Notes: generated from the letters alone by a model not told the origin. Counted from the first letter of the stretch, positions 36,303 through 48,868 are shown. The stretch is 64,000 bases of DNA from Epiperipatus broadwayi (GCA_028023455.1 JAQFVV010006473.1:1166702-1230701); one strand, 5' to 3'. Program-made: numbers and translations.

Positions 36303-37601
36303 TTCTTCCAATGACAACAGTCTATAGTAATTTTATATACTTATCTATGAGGTTTATCCTGATTTCTCCACTTTTTCCTAATAGCAAAGTTGAATAGTGA
36401 TTTCTTTACATTATGTATAACCACACTATGTTGGCTAATGGGAGTTTTTGCCATTGTCATGTGAACAGCTTACTTTACATTTTTTTCATTGTACATTTTC
36501 TTTTCTATCCAATAATTTTGTATTTTCTCAAATTGAACATATGTTCATTGGGTCATACATGTTCTGCTACCTTAGACACATCTGATTTCTCTCTTTTAAT
36601 CATCAGCTTGTATTTTTGCAAGTGCTTTTCAATGGGATGACTGTTCTCACCAATATATGTTCTTCCACGTGCACATGATATTTCATAGATTCAGTTTATT
36701 CTTTTCATCATTTTAAGTTTAGGCTTTGCAGATGTTAGAATTCCTCATAGAATAATATGGCTCTGGGAAACTGTTGTGATGTTATACTGATTGCAGATTT
36801 TCATTAATTTGTCTGCTATTTTTGGAATGTATGGGTACACTACAGTACCAATAATTGTCTTTTCTTTTTATGGTTCTTTTTGTTGTCTATTTAACATTTT
36901 TTAATATCAGCTGATGGATAAACATTTTAAATAAGATTGTGTTCTATATAGATCTTTTCTTTTTCCAAATCACTGGTTTCTGAACAAACTTCATTTGCTG
37001 TTTTATACTGATAGTATAACTCCATGTTTTATGTTTCTGGTGTGATTGGTTGTATAGGCTAAGTATTTCCTGTATGTGTAAGTTTTCAGTAATCTGTAGT
37101 TTTGATTTTGGCATAAGAGAATCTTGTCACAATGACATTTAAGAATGCCAATATTTGTTCATCTTCTGAATCTATTGTGAATATAATTGAAGGGGTTAGT
37201 TTGTTGATGTGTTTCAAGAAAGTTTGTAGCAGTGCTTCACCATGTGGCCCTAAAACAAATTATCATCCACACATTAAAGTCAAATTATGATGGATATGGA
37301 GTAGTTTTATGGCTAAGGTTTCAAGTTCTTCCATGTAAATATTGTTAATCAGGGAAGACAATGGTGACCTCATAGCCATGCATTGATTTTGTTGGAAAAA
37401 TACTGTGTTATATTGAAAGTAGATTGATTTTATGTGTTAATAGTTTCATTATACAACAACAGGAAGAGCTGTTCTGGTTGAAAACTATTATTAAATCTTT
37501 TCCTTAGAATAGACAAGGCTTCTTCACATGGTGCATGCATGAATAAACTTTCCACATCAAAGTTTAGTAGTAAGTCACTTCTTTCTGTTTTATGTTCTTG
37601 A

Positions 37602-38300
37602 TTAATTGTACAAAGTGTCTATAATACATGACCCAGGACTGGGTCTCATATGGCAAAGGACTTGGAACTTTGAAAATAATCTTGCCAAATTTTGGCAAGG
37701 TGAATCTTTAAAACTACCAATAGGTCTTAATAAAACATGATCCTTATGAATTTTAGGTATACCATAAAGATGATATTTGCTGAAATATGATTTTATTTTA
37801 CTTTCTTCTGAATCAATGAAGTATGTGTGATGCTTTCTGAGTAATGCTTGTAACTTTGTTTCTGCACTTGGTATTGGATTTTTTGCCACTTTTCTGTATT
37901 GGCCTGCTGTGGGGAGTATTTGTATTTTGTTGTCATAGTCAATTGTATCCATTACAACTGTTACATAACCTTTATAAGCAGAGAGAATAATTATAGATTT
38001 ATCTACCTTGAGGGATGTAATTGCTTTCCTCTCCCCATAGAATATGTTTGACTTCAATTTTTGTTGCTTGTCAAGTGTTCTTTTTATTCTCAGCCATAAT
38101 TCTGCTGCTTCTTCTAAAGGCCATATTTGAGTGACTTCCTCTGTAGCTGCCATTACATCTAATAAAGGGATATTAGACAGTGCTATGGCAAAGTTTAATC
38201 CTCTTTCAAGAACAAAAATTTTAGTATCTGTTAGATGTTTAGAGCTAAGATTTTTAACAGATAAAGTTGGTACATCACTTGATACATTATGATTGTTCAT
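37602..38300 (-). pseudogene. PLE N-terminal region and first RT blocks (copy A)
   Basis: A 232-residue open frame, the longest convincing coding stretch in the window. It holds in order LSSKHLTDTKIFVLERGLNF (the PLE N-terminal 'LS...LT..E...L..GLNF' block), SIIILSAYKGYVTVVMD (usual 'lpaDKGnavVvmd'; the Asp and Lys pair is partly changed), the Y-x2-V-A-K-N-P-I-P stretch, and YGIPKIHKDHVLLRPIGSF, the PLE signature 'YGLPKIHK...LRPI'. The frame runs off before the first catalytic Asp. Downstream RT sequence has stops. Confidence 0.8.
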
Positions 38301-38997
38301 ATGCCCATGTAGGTTAGCAAGTTTCTTCTTTTGGTATTCTTTTATTTTTTTATGTAATGTATAATATGATTTTCTTACTGTTTAAGAAACTCTCATGTAG
38401 TCTTCATCAGTAAGTTTGTTTTTTAGAAAACATTCTACATTACAGATGGAATGCAATGTTTGCTACTTAGAAAACCTTTGAGCATTGATTCTTCCTCTTA
38501 ACAGAGAGGTTCACTTTCTCTCTGAGTAATTTTTTCAGCTCTCTGAGAATGAATTGGAGGTTTTGGTTGCAAATCTTTATGAATTATCTCTTCAGATTTA
38601 CATTTACATAAGAAAGATTAATGATTTCCTACTTTGGTAAGCTTTAGACATAATTTTTCCTAATGTCTATAGTTTGATATTGTATTGGCTCCACACAGAA
38701 CACTTGGTCTTTTCCTGAAGGTTTGTGATATTTTTTATGGTAGCAAAACATGTATGTGCCAATGAACAAATGTCCAATTGGGAAAATAAAAAATATTGGA
38801 TAGAGAAGAAAAGGTACAAAAATTAAAAAAACTGCTCACATGACAATGGCAAAAAATCCCATAAGCCAACCTAGTGTGACTATACATAATGTATGGATTC
38901 ACTGATCAACTTTGCTTTTAGGAAAAAGTGGAGAAATAAGGAGAAACCTCATAGATAAGTATATAAAATTACTATGGAATGTTGCCTTTGGCAGGAT

Positions 38998-39079
38998 GGC
39001 TCACTTGGTTAGATCATTTTGTTAGAGATTTACCTTAAAATTCAAAACTCTAGAATCTAAGGACCCAGGTTTAAATTCC
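38998..39079 (+). promoter_or_regulatory. tRNA-like segment, left pseudo-LTR
   Basis: A box TGGCTCACTTGG (one change from copy A) and a decayed B box GTTTAAATTCC. The segment is otherwise equal to those at 36234 and 42590 but has an insertion of about 12 bases between the boxes. Confidence 0.6.
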
Positions 39080-39113
39080 ATGCTAGTACTGTCACTGGTC
39101 AGGCCAGCAATGC

Positions 39114-39154
39114 CTGAAGAAGAGGGGAGACTAATACCTCTTGAAACATTGGTC
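39114..39154 (+). ncRNA. Hammerhead-ribozyme-like motif (incomplete)
   Basis: CTGAAGA (39114-39120) fits the CUGANGA core. A helix AAGAGG/CCTCTT and then GAAAC (39143-39147) follow, and a GTC triplet lies at 39152-39154. Hammerhead ribozymes are known in PLE pseudo-LTRs. Against it: the helix II register borrows a core A, helix III would be minimal, and helix I partners are not evident. The other two copies have lost GAAA. Confidence 0.35.
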
Positions 39155-39714
39155 ATATAGTAACCTGCTTGATATGATATTACTAACAGTTGAATGTATT
39201 TGGAATATTTAAATAAAGTTAAATTTTTCTAAAGACATTCAATACATATATTTGATGATAGAAATAGTCTAATATAAAAATACAACTAGAACACCATCAT
39301 AACAAACCTTCAGAAAAACACTAAGTATTTGGTATGGACCCAATACTATATAAAACTTTAGACATTATGAAAAATTATGTCTAAAGCTGGCCTAAGTAGT
39401 AAATCATTTAACTTTCTTATATAAATGTAACTCTGAAGGGATCTCATTAACTGTATGCTTCAAGTATTCTCATTGACAGCTTTAATTTGCTCTAAAACTG
39501 GCAATATTTGTTATAGTAGTGTATTTACACTCATTTTAATGGTTAAAAAGTACCGTAAGATGCTGCCCTTTCTAGAATTATTTTACAAGTAAAAAATCAA
39601 TAAAATATAGATTTGAAAATACAACAATGAGAAAAGGCAGACTTTCCTAGATGCTGTTTGTTTGGTTTTTATTTTGAACAAAGGAAGAGTGCCTATCAAT
39701 ATTTTGATACTCCA

Positions 39715-40110
39715 ACTTCTTTGTTTTGATTTTAAAAATAAAAATGAATGCTTTAGATTGTTTTTATAGTAGTTTTACATATTATAAAGTATTTTGATAA
39801 AATGTGCTGAAAGCAAAATCATTTTAGAAAAATAGTCGAGGTTTTAGTAAAAAATTATTACTTTTACATGAACATAAATTGAAAAAGAAATCACAGCTTG
39901 TCAACAATTTTCACTGCCCCAAGATTTTTATTTTATTTTCAAATAAAAATAAATGTTTTAGAGTATTTTTTTATATATTAAAAATTATTTTGATAAAATA
40001 TGCTGAAAATATAATTATTTTAGAAAAATAGTAAAATTTTTGTAAAAAATTATTTACTTTTACATGAATGTAAATTGAAAGAAAATCACTGATGTTCTCA
40101 ACATTTTCTA
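39715..40110. repeat. Tandem duplication, about 215-bp unit, in the PLE leader
   Basis: TTTTACATGAACATAAATTG in the first unit corresponds to TTTTACATGAATGTAAATTG in the second. Both units start with a TTTTATTTT/AAAATAAAAA-type stretch. Copy A lacks this part of the leader altogether. Confidence 0.7.
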
Positions 40111-40708
40111 ATAGGTTATGAGCATTCTTTTGAAGTTATCCAATACCAAATATTTTTATAATTACAAATAGAACTTTATTTTTGAAAAAAACTTTTGTTC
40201 ACTTTCATATTCTTACAAATCATTAATTTGCTTTTTGCAAATGAAACTAAAATGAATATAATATTAAAAGATGAATATATTTTTACTGATGATTTTGTAA
40301 ATAACCAATCAAAAGTTTAGAACTTGAATTCATAAGGCCAATAGGGATTTCTACCAGGTAAAGAGTTAACAGAGCCTCACTTGCTCTGTGAGTAATTTGT
40401 CAGCTCTCTGAGAGTGAATTGGAAATTTTAATCACACACCTTTAGGAATTAAGAGAAAGAATAAATGCTCTAAAGGTTTTCTAGGTATCAAACATTGTAT
40501 TCCATTAAAAATGTAGAATGTGTTTTTTAAAAAATAAACTTATTGATGAAGATGACATGAGAGTTTTTCAAGCAGGAAGAAAATCATATTTTACATTACA
40601 TGGAAAAATAAAAAATGCCTAAAGAAGAAACTTGCTAACCTACATAGGCATATAAAAATAATGTACCAACATCATCTGTTAAAAGTTTCAGTTCTAAACA
40701 TCTAACAG

Positions 40709-41080
40709 ATGCTGAAACGTCGAAAGAGATTAAACTTTGCCATAACAGTGGCTAATATCCTTTTATTAGATGTAATGGAAGCCACTGAGGAAGTCACTCA
40801 AATATGGCCTTTAGAAGAAGTAGCAGAATTATGGTGGAAAATAAAAAGAACACTTGACAAGCAACAAAAATTGAAGTCAAACATATCCTATGTTGAGAGG
40901 GGAGCAATTACATCTCTCAAAGTAGATAAATCTATAATTATTCTCTCTGCTTATAAAGGCCATGCAACAGTTATAATGGGCACAACTGATGATGATGACA
41001 AAATACAAGAATTCCTCCCAGCAGGCCAATACAGAAAAGTGGCAAAAAATCCAATACCGAGTCCAGAAACAATGTTATAA
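40709..41080 (+). pseudogene. PLE N-terminal region (copy C)
   Basis: A 123-residue open frame that parallels copy A: LNFAITVANILLLDVMEATE, WPLEEVAELWWKIKRTL, SIIILSAYKGHATVIM and YRKVAKNPIPSPET. It stops at 41078-41080; the frame continues beyond with YFTDSEKNKI and YGIPKIHKDHASLRPI-like words. Confidence 0.8.
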
Positions 41081-41790
41081 GCATTACTCAGAGAGCATCG
41101 CAAGTACTTTACTGATTCAGAAAAAAATAAAATAACATCTTATTTCAGCAAAATCCATCTTTATGGTATACCTAAAATCCATAAGGATCATGCTTCATTA
41201 AGACCTATTGTTAGTTTTAGATATTCACATTGCCAAAAGCAAGATTTCTTCTCAATGTTTTAAGTTCTTTGGCATTCAAGACATAGTCCTTTGTTAGGGA
41301 TTTTAGATGCTTTGCAAATTAATCAAGAGCATAAAAAAGAAAGAACTGACTTACTGCTAAGCTTTTATGAGGAAAGTTTATTCAAGAATGTATCATGTGA
41401 AGAAGCAATGTCTATTGTAAGGAAATGATTTAATGGTGATAATAGTTTGCAAATCAGACCAGCTCTCCCTGTTGATAGTGTAATAAACTATTAATGTTCT
41501 GTGTAAAAACAACCTACTTTCAATAAAACACAGAATTCTTCCAACAAAATCAAGGAACGGCAATGGGCTCACCATTGTCACCCCTGATTAGCAATATTTA
41601 CATGGAAGAACTTGAAAGCTTAGCCGTAAAAACTACTCCATATCCACCTAAAGTTTGGCTTCACTATGTGGATGATACATTTGTTGTATGACCACATGGT
41701 GAAGCACTGCTGCAGATTTTCTGGAAACACATCAACAATATACCTCCTTCAATTAAATTCACAATAGAATCAGAACAAGAAAAATATTGA
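41081..41790 (+). pseudogene. PLE reverse transcriptase core (copy C)
   Basis: The words LYGIPKIHKDH, then QNQGTAMGSPLSPLISNIY (41554-41610) and HYVDDTFVV (about 41666-41692) are the three PLE RT signatures. The catalytic YVDD is intact. A stop follows it directly. The region between the first and second has frameshifts, and the first catalytic Asp block is not legible. The frame on the other strand at 41393-41581 is a shadow. Confidence 0.85.
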
Positions 41791-41972
41791 GATTCTTATA
41801 TGTTCTTATGACAAAACTCTTTTATGGCAAAATCAAAACTACAGTTTATCAAAAACATACACATACAGGAAAATACCTAGCTTATACATCCAATCATACT
41901 GTAAACATAAAACATGGAGTTATACTATCACTATGAAATAGAACAAAAGAAGTTTATTCAGAAACCAGCAAT

Positions 41973-42540
41973 TTGGGAAAAGAAAAGATCTATATAGAAC
42001 AAACTCTTATGAAAAATGGTTATCCATCAGCTAAAATGTTAAATAGACAACAAAAAGAACCATTAAGAGAAAAGACAATTATTGGTGCTATAGTATACTC
42101 ATACATTCTAAAAATAGGAGACAAATTAAAGAAAATTGGCAATCAGTATAACATCATACATCATCTACAAAGCCTAAACTGGAAATGATGAAAAGAAAAA
42201 AACTGCATCGATGAAATAACATGTGAATATGGAAGATATATTGGTGAGACCAGTCATCCCATTGAAAAGTGCTTGTAAGAAGACAAACTGATGTTTAGAA
42301 GAGAGAAAATCGATGTGTCTAAGGGAGCAGAACATGTATGTCCTAATGGACATATGTTCAATTGGGAAAATACAAAAATATTGGATAGAGCAGAAAAGAT
42401 ACAATGAAAAAAATTTAAAGAAGCTGCTCACTTGACAATGGCAAAAAATTCCATAAGCCAACCTAGTGTGACTATACATAATGTATGGAAATCACTAATC
42501 AACTTTGAAATTAGGAAAAAGTGGAAAAATCAGGAGGAAT
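41973..42540 (+). pseudogene. PLE thumb and GIY-YIG endonuclease (copy C)
   Basis: The frame 41973-42188 is the end of RT and the linker (TLMKNGYPSAKMLNR, IGDKLKKIGNQYNIIHHL). After a frameshift, ITCEYGRYIGETSHPIEKCL gives the GIY-YIG core with Tyr-Ile-Gly kept. The Glu-His helix and the terminal block HMFNWENTKILDRAEKIQ follow. GIY-YIG endonucleases cut DNA to prime insertion. The order RT then C-terminal GIY-YIG is typical of Penelope-type PLEs. Confidence 0.8.
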
Positions 42541-42890
42541 TTCATAGATAAGTATATGAAATTACTACAGACTGTTGCCTTTGGCAGGATGGCTTAGTTG
42601 GTTAGAGTGCTATCTTAAAATTAAAAACTCACTAATCTAAGGACCCGGGTTCGAATCCCATGCTAATATTGTTACTGGTCAGGCCAGCAATACCTGAAGA
42701 TGAGGGGAGACTAATACCTCTCAAAACATTGTGTATATACTAACCTGTTTAATGGCCTATTACTAACAGTTGAATGTATTTGGAATATTTACATAAAGTT
42801 AAATTTTTCTAAAGATATTCAATACATATATTAGATGATGGAAATAGTCCAATATAAAAATACAACTAGAACACCATCATCACAAACCTT
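42325..42890 (+). repeat. Right pseudo-LTR of PLE copy C
   Basis: Direct copy of 38750-39305. Its end, ATCATCACAAACCTTCAGG, is the same sequence that opens copies A and C. Confidence 0.75.
42590..42658 (+). promoter_or_regulatory. tRNA-like segment with perfect A and B boxes
   Basis: A box TGGCTTAGTTGG (42590-42601) and B box GGTTCGAATCC (42648-42658) both fit the pol III consensus fully, 46 bases apart. It is followed by GTCAGGCCAGCAATACCTG and the hammerhead-like region. Confidence 0.75.
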
Positions 42891-42900
42891 CAGGAAAACC

Positions 42901-45900
42901 GAATGATAAATCTAGTTTTTATATGTATTTTTTTACCAGTACATTATGATTCACTGATTCAAACCCATAAATTCTACCTCATTAAAATAAATGGGTATGT
43001 TTTTATGCATTAAAAACTATTTAAATCAAGCATAGCAAATGCCATTTAATTTATATAATTAAACAATATAAAACATTTTGCAAGATTCCATTATTATTAT
43101 TATAAAAAAATAAAAAAATAATGTATTTATGTTTATTAGATACTGTAATAGAAAAAAAAAAAAAAAAATTATTTTATTATTTTTTGGATTAAAATTTATT
43201 TATTTATTTATTTTTATTATCTTAAATATGTCATCTGAGAATTTTAGAATAAACAAGCAGGCATAATTAATTACAAATAGTTTTTGAGTATTAACTTGTT
43301 TATATTTTTTTTTAATAAAAATGTTTTTTATATACAAATAGGAATATTGAATTATTATTTTTTTTAATATTGAATTATTTTGAAAAGATAATATAAAGAA
43401 AGACTAAAGAGATAAAAATCTAATGTATTTTTTATTGTTGTTATCTGTTTGATCCAATTGCTTGGCGTATTAATCGGATATAAATTGGGTCACTTTCATT
43501 TTTTCTTTTTTAATATATTTTTTTCTAATTTGTTTAAAACATCAGTTAAGGAACAAATTTTGTACTAAGTTACAATTAAAAATTGTTTAAGCAGCAAGTT
43601 ACATTTCAACCATGGTGAAGTATTATTGATTTCATTTACAATTTTAGGAAATAAGTTAGATTACATTATAAAAATAGAAAGTATTCACTATCCTATAGTT
43701 ACCTTAATAATTAATGACTAGACTACCCTTTTAAGTACCAGTTATAATAATTCTTATCAAAATATGTGACTCTACCATAGCAGTCATCTGGATATTAGCA
43801 TATGTAAAGACTGTTTGAAATGAGAAAATTCTAAAATTCAAATAACCTGCTAGAAAAGAGAATGAAAGAGTGAAAGCCAACTTTTAAACTAGATAATATA
43901 ATATCCAGTACCATGATAACTTACAAACATATATATATATTATTGGAAGCTAAATTAGGAGAAATATAGACAGAAAAGTATATTAAAAAAATTTGAAAGC
44001 CACTCATAATCTTCAAGAAGATGCGAGAAACAACAACAGTCCATTTGCGACACCTACATAAGGTAAAAAGGATAAAATCCTGTATGGTATGAGCATAATT
44101 TTTTTTTGTTTGTAGATACAGTTTCTTTTTGTATGTGTTATTTTATATATTTCATGGTAGTCAGATTATTCAAATGTTGAATACTAATGTTGTATTTAAA
44201 TAACTTTAATAAATTTAAATAAGAATTATCTTTTGCAGGGAAAAATGTAATTACAAAAAAAAAAAAAAAAATAATTGTTCTAAATAAACTCAAGTTTAGA
44301 TTTAAAAATACAGTGAAATTATAAGTATTATCTGAAAACAAATGGATATTATGAAACCCAGTTCCAATAAATTTCAAAATCATCTTGGCAGGTTAAAGAA
44401 CAAACTGTTAAACATGAACATTGTTATTAAAGCTTTTTTTTTTTTCTAAATTTTATTGCATCTCAACTACCATTATTCGTTGTTATTGTAAGATATTTTT
44501 ACTACAATAGTTTGTTTTAAAAAAATAAAAATAAATTACTGGCTTAGCATGCATAGGAGTATTATACCCCATTCCCAAACACACACTTACTAATGAAAGT
44601 GATGTACTGTGACTTATTCAGATTACTCTGATTAATTTTAATCCTTATAATTTATCCAGATTATTCTGGTTAATTTTAATCTTCAGGTAATTGACGTTAG
44701 ATAACTATTTATTGATAAGAACTAAAGTGAACTTGGATTAGCCATAGAATAATGGCATAAAATTTTTTTTATGTCTTTTTATGATTATAAAACGTACCCA
44801 ATCACACTTGAATATTATATTATTGCATAGCACCTAAATGCCGTAATCTCTATTCCATGAAGCCCTGCCTATCCTCATTTTTAATTAAAATAAGTAAATA
44901 AAATCGGTGATAGTTATTTTAAAAATGTAACTGTATATTTAATTTTTAAAATAAATTATCAGTCATAAAATTTCCTAAACATCTGATTTATAAAAGGTAA
45001 TTAAATGTCTTTATAAAGAAAATTTTATGGCATTCTATGCCTGCGACTCGTTTAAATTTTTTTAATCATTAAAAATATTGAAATATCCGATCTTATTTTG
45101 AATTCAGCACATGTTACCTACTGAATATTTACCTTGAACTATATTACATGATCTTAACTTGAAAGCGAATATTGGTGAATTCATTTTGAAGTTGACTTTC
45201 ATAATTACAAATGTAATTGACATTTTGAGAACGTTTTGTGACTGTTAAAAGAATTATATCTTATTAAAAACACTACCGCTTTCGATGGGTTTTTTCTCTA
45301 TACAATTTAATCGTGAATAAAGAATAACGTAACACCTTTGTGAATAATTGAAAACATAGGGCAAAAACTAGATATTAATGTAATTATATTAAAATAAAAA
45401 AATAATACTTAAATAATAGAAATTGCTAGTTGAAAATAAACAAATCTCTTATAACAAATAAAATCAGATATTTCTATTTTTACAAATATACAGTATACAA
45501 GAATTTTAATTTAAAAAAAAAATTCTATAGAGATTTTTGAATTGTATGAGAAAATACAGTAATTATATAATTCAGTACATTTTGTAAAGATTTAATTGAT
45601 ATAATTGTAATTCAATGTATTTTTTTTCAAACTTTAATTAACTGATACGTGTGTGTGCATTAAAATGCTGTTAGGTCGATGATAACAAAAACAAACTTTT
45701 ATTATTAAAAAAATAATGCGCTATTAAGCAAATAGAATAGCCGACGATAAATTTTTATTTTTGTAAAATGATTTAAAACTGGAAATAAAATAAATATTTT
45801 TATTTACATCATTAATATAATACTGTGGTTTGTATTTTTTTCGAAAATATTAAAGATCAAGGATTTCTTGAAAATATTTTGTCATTCTGCATTAAATATA

Positions 45901-46224
45901 TATATATAAGATTTTGATGTAATTATGCGAGAACACCTCTAAACGATAAAATAATACAGGTGGAAATTCAATTTTGGTTTCATTAATTGTATATAAAACG
46001 CAAGCTTAGTATTAAAGACTTTCTTTTATTTATCAGTCTAATAAATCTTATATAATGTTTGTTTCTAAATAGCATTTAACGTTGGTAGTTTCATTATATG
46101 CATATATAGAAAGATTTAAAAGCAATTTAGAAAATATTTTAGATGAGGGTAAAATCGATTACACACTACATTCAATTAATTTTATCCTTTTCTAAAAATA
46201 ATTAATAGACTCGCTATCGCTTTG
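42901..46224. other. AT-rich DNA, no gene seen
   Basis: Frequent stops and homopolymer runs. A doubled motif TTAATTTTAATC(C/T)T lies at 44630-44690. TTGACGTTAGATAACTATTTA at 44690-44720 resembles 61297-61325, a hint of a dispersed repeat. The 81-residue frame at 44138-44383 has no coding support. Confidence 0.55.
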
Positions 46225-46284
46225 TCTCTCCCCGCCCTCCCTCTCTTTCTCTCTCTCTATCTCTCTCTCTATATATATATATAT

Positions 46285-46341
<57 letters not shown>
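46225..46341. repeat. (CT)n/(AT)n compound microsatellite
   Basis: CT runs alternate with AT runs and end in about 40 bases of (AT)n. Confidence 0.9.
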
Positions 46342-46344
<3 letters not shown>

Positions 46345-48845
46345 GGAGTACATGGTGTTACTTATTAAGATTTGGGTATAAATTATATAACAGTAAAGGT
46401 ATGCTTGATGGATGGTTAATAAAGCCAAATTGTTTAATTATACATTTTCTTAAAGAAATATACCCTGGAAATGTACAACAATAAACGGGTGTTGGTTGGC
46501 ATAGGAGACAAGATAAAAGCATAACTCAATATACACACCAATTTATACAACAATAAATGTAGGTAAATTCCTATCATCTCTGATCAATTAATCCCAATGA
46601 TAAAACATCATATACATTCATACAGGAGGCATAACATCTCTTAATTATGTTATTTGAATCAGATTGCCAGTTTTAGAGATCATTATTTATACAAATTACA
46701 TACTTAATTATTAATCAAATTCAAGAGCATTAACCCTATATGTATTATAAGACTGTGATGACAATATTATTTTATGAATATATTCTAGAACAAAGGTTAT
46801 TTTATTGTGCTACAGATAAATTATTATTATGTAAAATTATAATACTAACATTTTATCTCTCAGGGTATTCCAGATAAAGATAGGTGATTAATATTCAAGT
46901 AACCAAATATGTTGAAATAGCAAGTGTAATCTTATATTCAAAGAAATTATTAAGTGCAATTTAAAAAAAAAAATATCAAAGTAAATAATTTATTTGAATT
47001 AAAGAAAAAAATATTAAACATACTTAAAATACATACACACTTTATTAATGAATATTTTTCTTTTTAGTTAAAATATCAAGATATTCATGTATGTAGATAT
47101 AATGACATATTAAATTATTACACTCAAATACAGTGAATTTCATAAGATTAGTCATAAATCATTATCATAATTTATAATGAGAATATGCAAACTAATCAAT
47201 TTTTTATGTATATATTTTTCTACAATTGATAAAATCAATCTTTTTTTTTAAATATTTTATGCATAACTATTTATCTTTAGCAACACTCCACTTTATTCAT
47301 GGTGAACCTCCAATAATGATCTGTTATGAAAATATTCTCAAGCTAAGCACATCCATATATAAAAATTAAAAGTTACTTATATTTCTTGTTAATATAAAAG
47401 ATTTGCATCTTTTTAGGTTGAGAATATAATAAAATAATCAGTCTGTAATCTAAGACATGGTTATAAATACATCACTTCAATTATATTCTTTAGCACTCTT
47501 AGATCTTAAAACAATAATCTACATTAATTTGACCAACTTTGGAAATTATTTATCAAACAAAATTTTAAGCTTATAAATTCAAACAAAGATTTATGATTCT
47601 TTATCTCCTACCCCCCATCATATTGTCATATAAACAAAACTCATCACTCAGATTGTAAAAAAAAACATATTACTAACAACAGTAATAAATAAAATCTCAA
47701 TTACCTCATAAAATGATATCTTTTATCAGTGTTGTGCACACTAACTCTGTATATGTTTGTAATCAAATCATAAATTGGATTCATTCTATTCTTTTTTTTG
47801 ACATGCTGTTATAAACATTATATTAGGTATAACTTCTTTTTTTTTCTTTTTGAAAGCAGATGAAAGCAAAAGTATTTAGTAGATCTTCCTTACATTGTAA
47901 ACCCAAGAATTTAAAGACCATACTAAATTGACTGATAGTTTCCAATGAACAAAATGGCTATTGCTGTGATGTTTGATATTGTCTTAGTCCTTGTTATTCT
48001 TGCCTGAGAATTGTCTAGATTGAATGACAAATTGCATCTGGAGTGGAGGTAAGACTAGAGTTCTCATATGTATCTTTTTAACCTGCCATTCTTTTGGTCA
48101 GCAGTATCTTAAATAAAAATTTTATTATTTTATTGAAAAGAGAGAAATGAACTGCTATTTTTGTCTGTATGCTATTCAAGAAGAATAAACCAGTTTCTTG
48201 TCTCCCTTAACAACCATTCTTAACAGTGTGTGAAATACAAAACATTGTTTAAACTGTGAAAGTACAAGTCTGATCACTTCATCTCATAATTAGAAAAAGA
48301 AAAAATATTAAAATGAAAGTTTCAATGAATAATATTATCTATTACATTTATTTTTTTTTAAAATTAACCTAATACAATACATTAACAACACTTTTGACCA
48401 AATTAAAGTATCACAATATGCATTACATATTTAGCCCGATATAAATGTTAATTTTTTTTCTTTTTTTTTAATCCTTAGTTATTTTTACATAACTGACCTT
48501 TTATTTTATTTATTTGGTCTACAATTTATTTTATTATCTTGACATTATTTATTATTATTATTATAAAAATATTAATAATAGGAAACACTATTTAAAAAAA
48601 AGCTTATTCATGACAAAAAATATAACCAACTGATTTTGATTCTATGATCAAACTCTTAATGATGGGGGATAGAAACCTTCATATTCCCTCCCACTTACAC
48701 AAAAAACTTTAATAAATCAATTGCAATCCAATTCATTTTTAATAATCCAATACCTATCTATAAGCAAACTTCACAACAAATTTATTTAACTACTCAGGGT
48801 AATTAATTTGATTTGAATTTTGTAGTAAATTTTTGTCACAAAGTT
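46342..48845. other. AT-rich DNA, no gene seen
   Basis: No coding, RNA or repeat feature that I can support. Confidence 0.55.
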
Positions 48846-48868
48846 TATATATATATATATATATATAT

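Larger units (their letters stand above)
36080..38740 (-). mobile_element. Penelope-like element copy A, minus strand
   Basis: Second PLE family, better preserved than the AT-rich one. On the minus strand it starts with ATCACAAACCTTCAGGAAAA (38731-38712), the same 5' end as copy C. An N-terminal frame (38300-37602), RT remnants with stops (37600-37150) and GIY-YIG remnants (about 36840-36400) follow. It finishes with a tRNA-like segment and the tail TTTGGAATATTTAAATAAAG. The endonuclease region retains 'ACEHVW...' style words only in part. Confidence 0.8.
38750..39305 (+). repeat. Left pseudo-LTR of PLE copy C
   Basis: Matches 42325-42890 throughout: the GIY-YIG end, the CCTAGTGTGACTATACATAA stretch, the tRNA-like part, the hammerhead-like part and the terminal ATCA(T/C)AACAAACCTTCAG-type end. 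Point differences are frequent, so it is not recent. Confidence 0.75.
38750..42900 (+). mobile_element. Penelope-like element copy C with pseudo-LTRs, plus strand
   Basis: A direct repeat of about 560 bp (38750-39305 and 42325-42890) encloses the 5' leader and a single coding region. This is the pseudo-LTR arrangement known for PLEs, caused by partial tandem copies. The coding remnants run from 40640 to 42540: N-terminal part, RT with an intact YVDD box, and a GIY-YIG endonuclease. It lies head to head with copy A; their 5' parts diverge from about 38740. Stops and frameshifts break it, but every major domain can be read. Confidence 0.8.

Noticed and set aside
42590-42658. True tRNA gene
   Set aside because: A and B boxes are perfect, but I see no acceptor stem pairing or anticodon arm, and the same segment occurs in three PLE copies. 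It is a tRNA-derived part of a repeat.
46192-46428. Frame rich in Arg-Glu and Tyr-Ile repeats
   Set aside because: Artefact of (CT)n/(AT)n.
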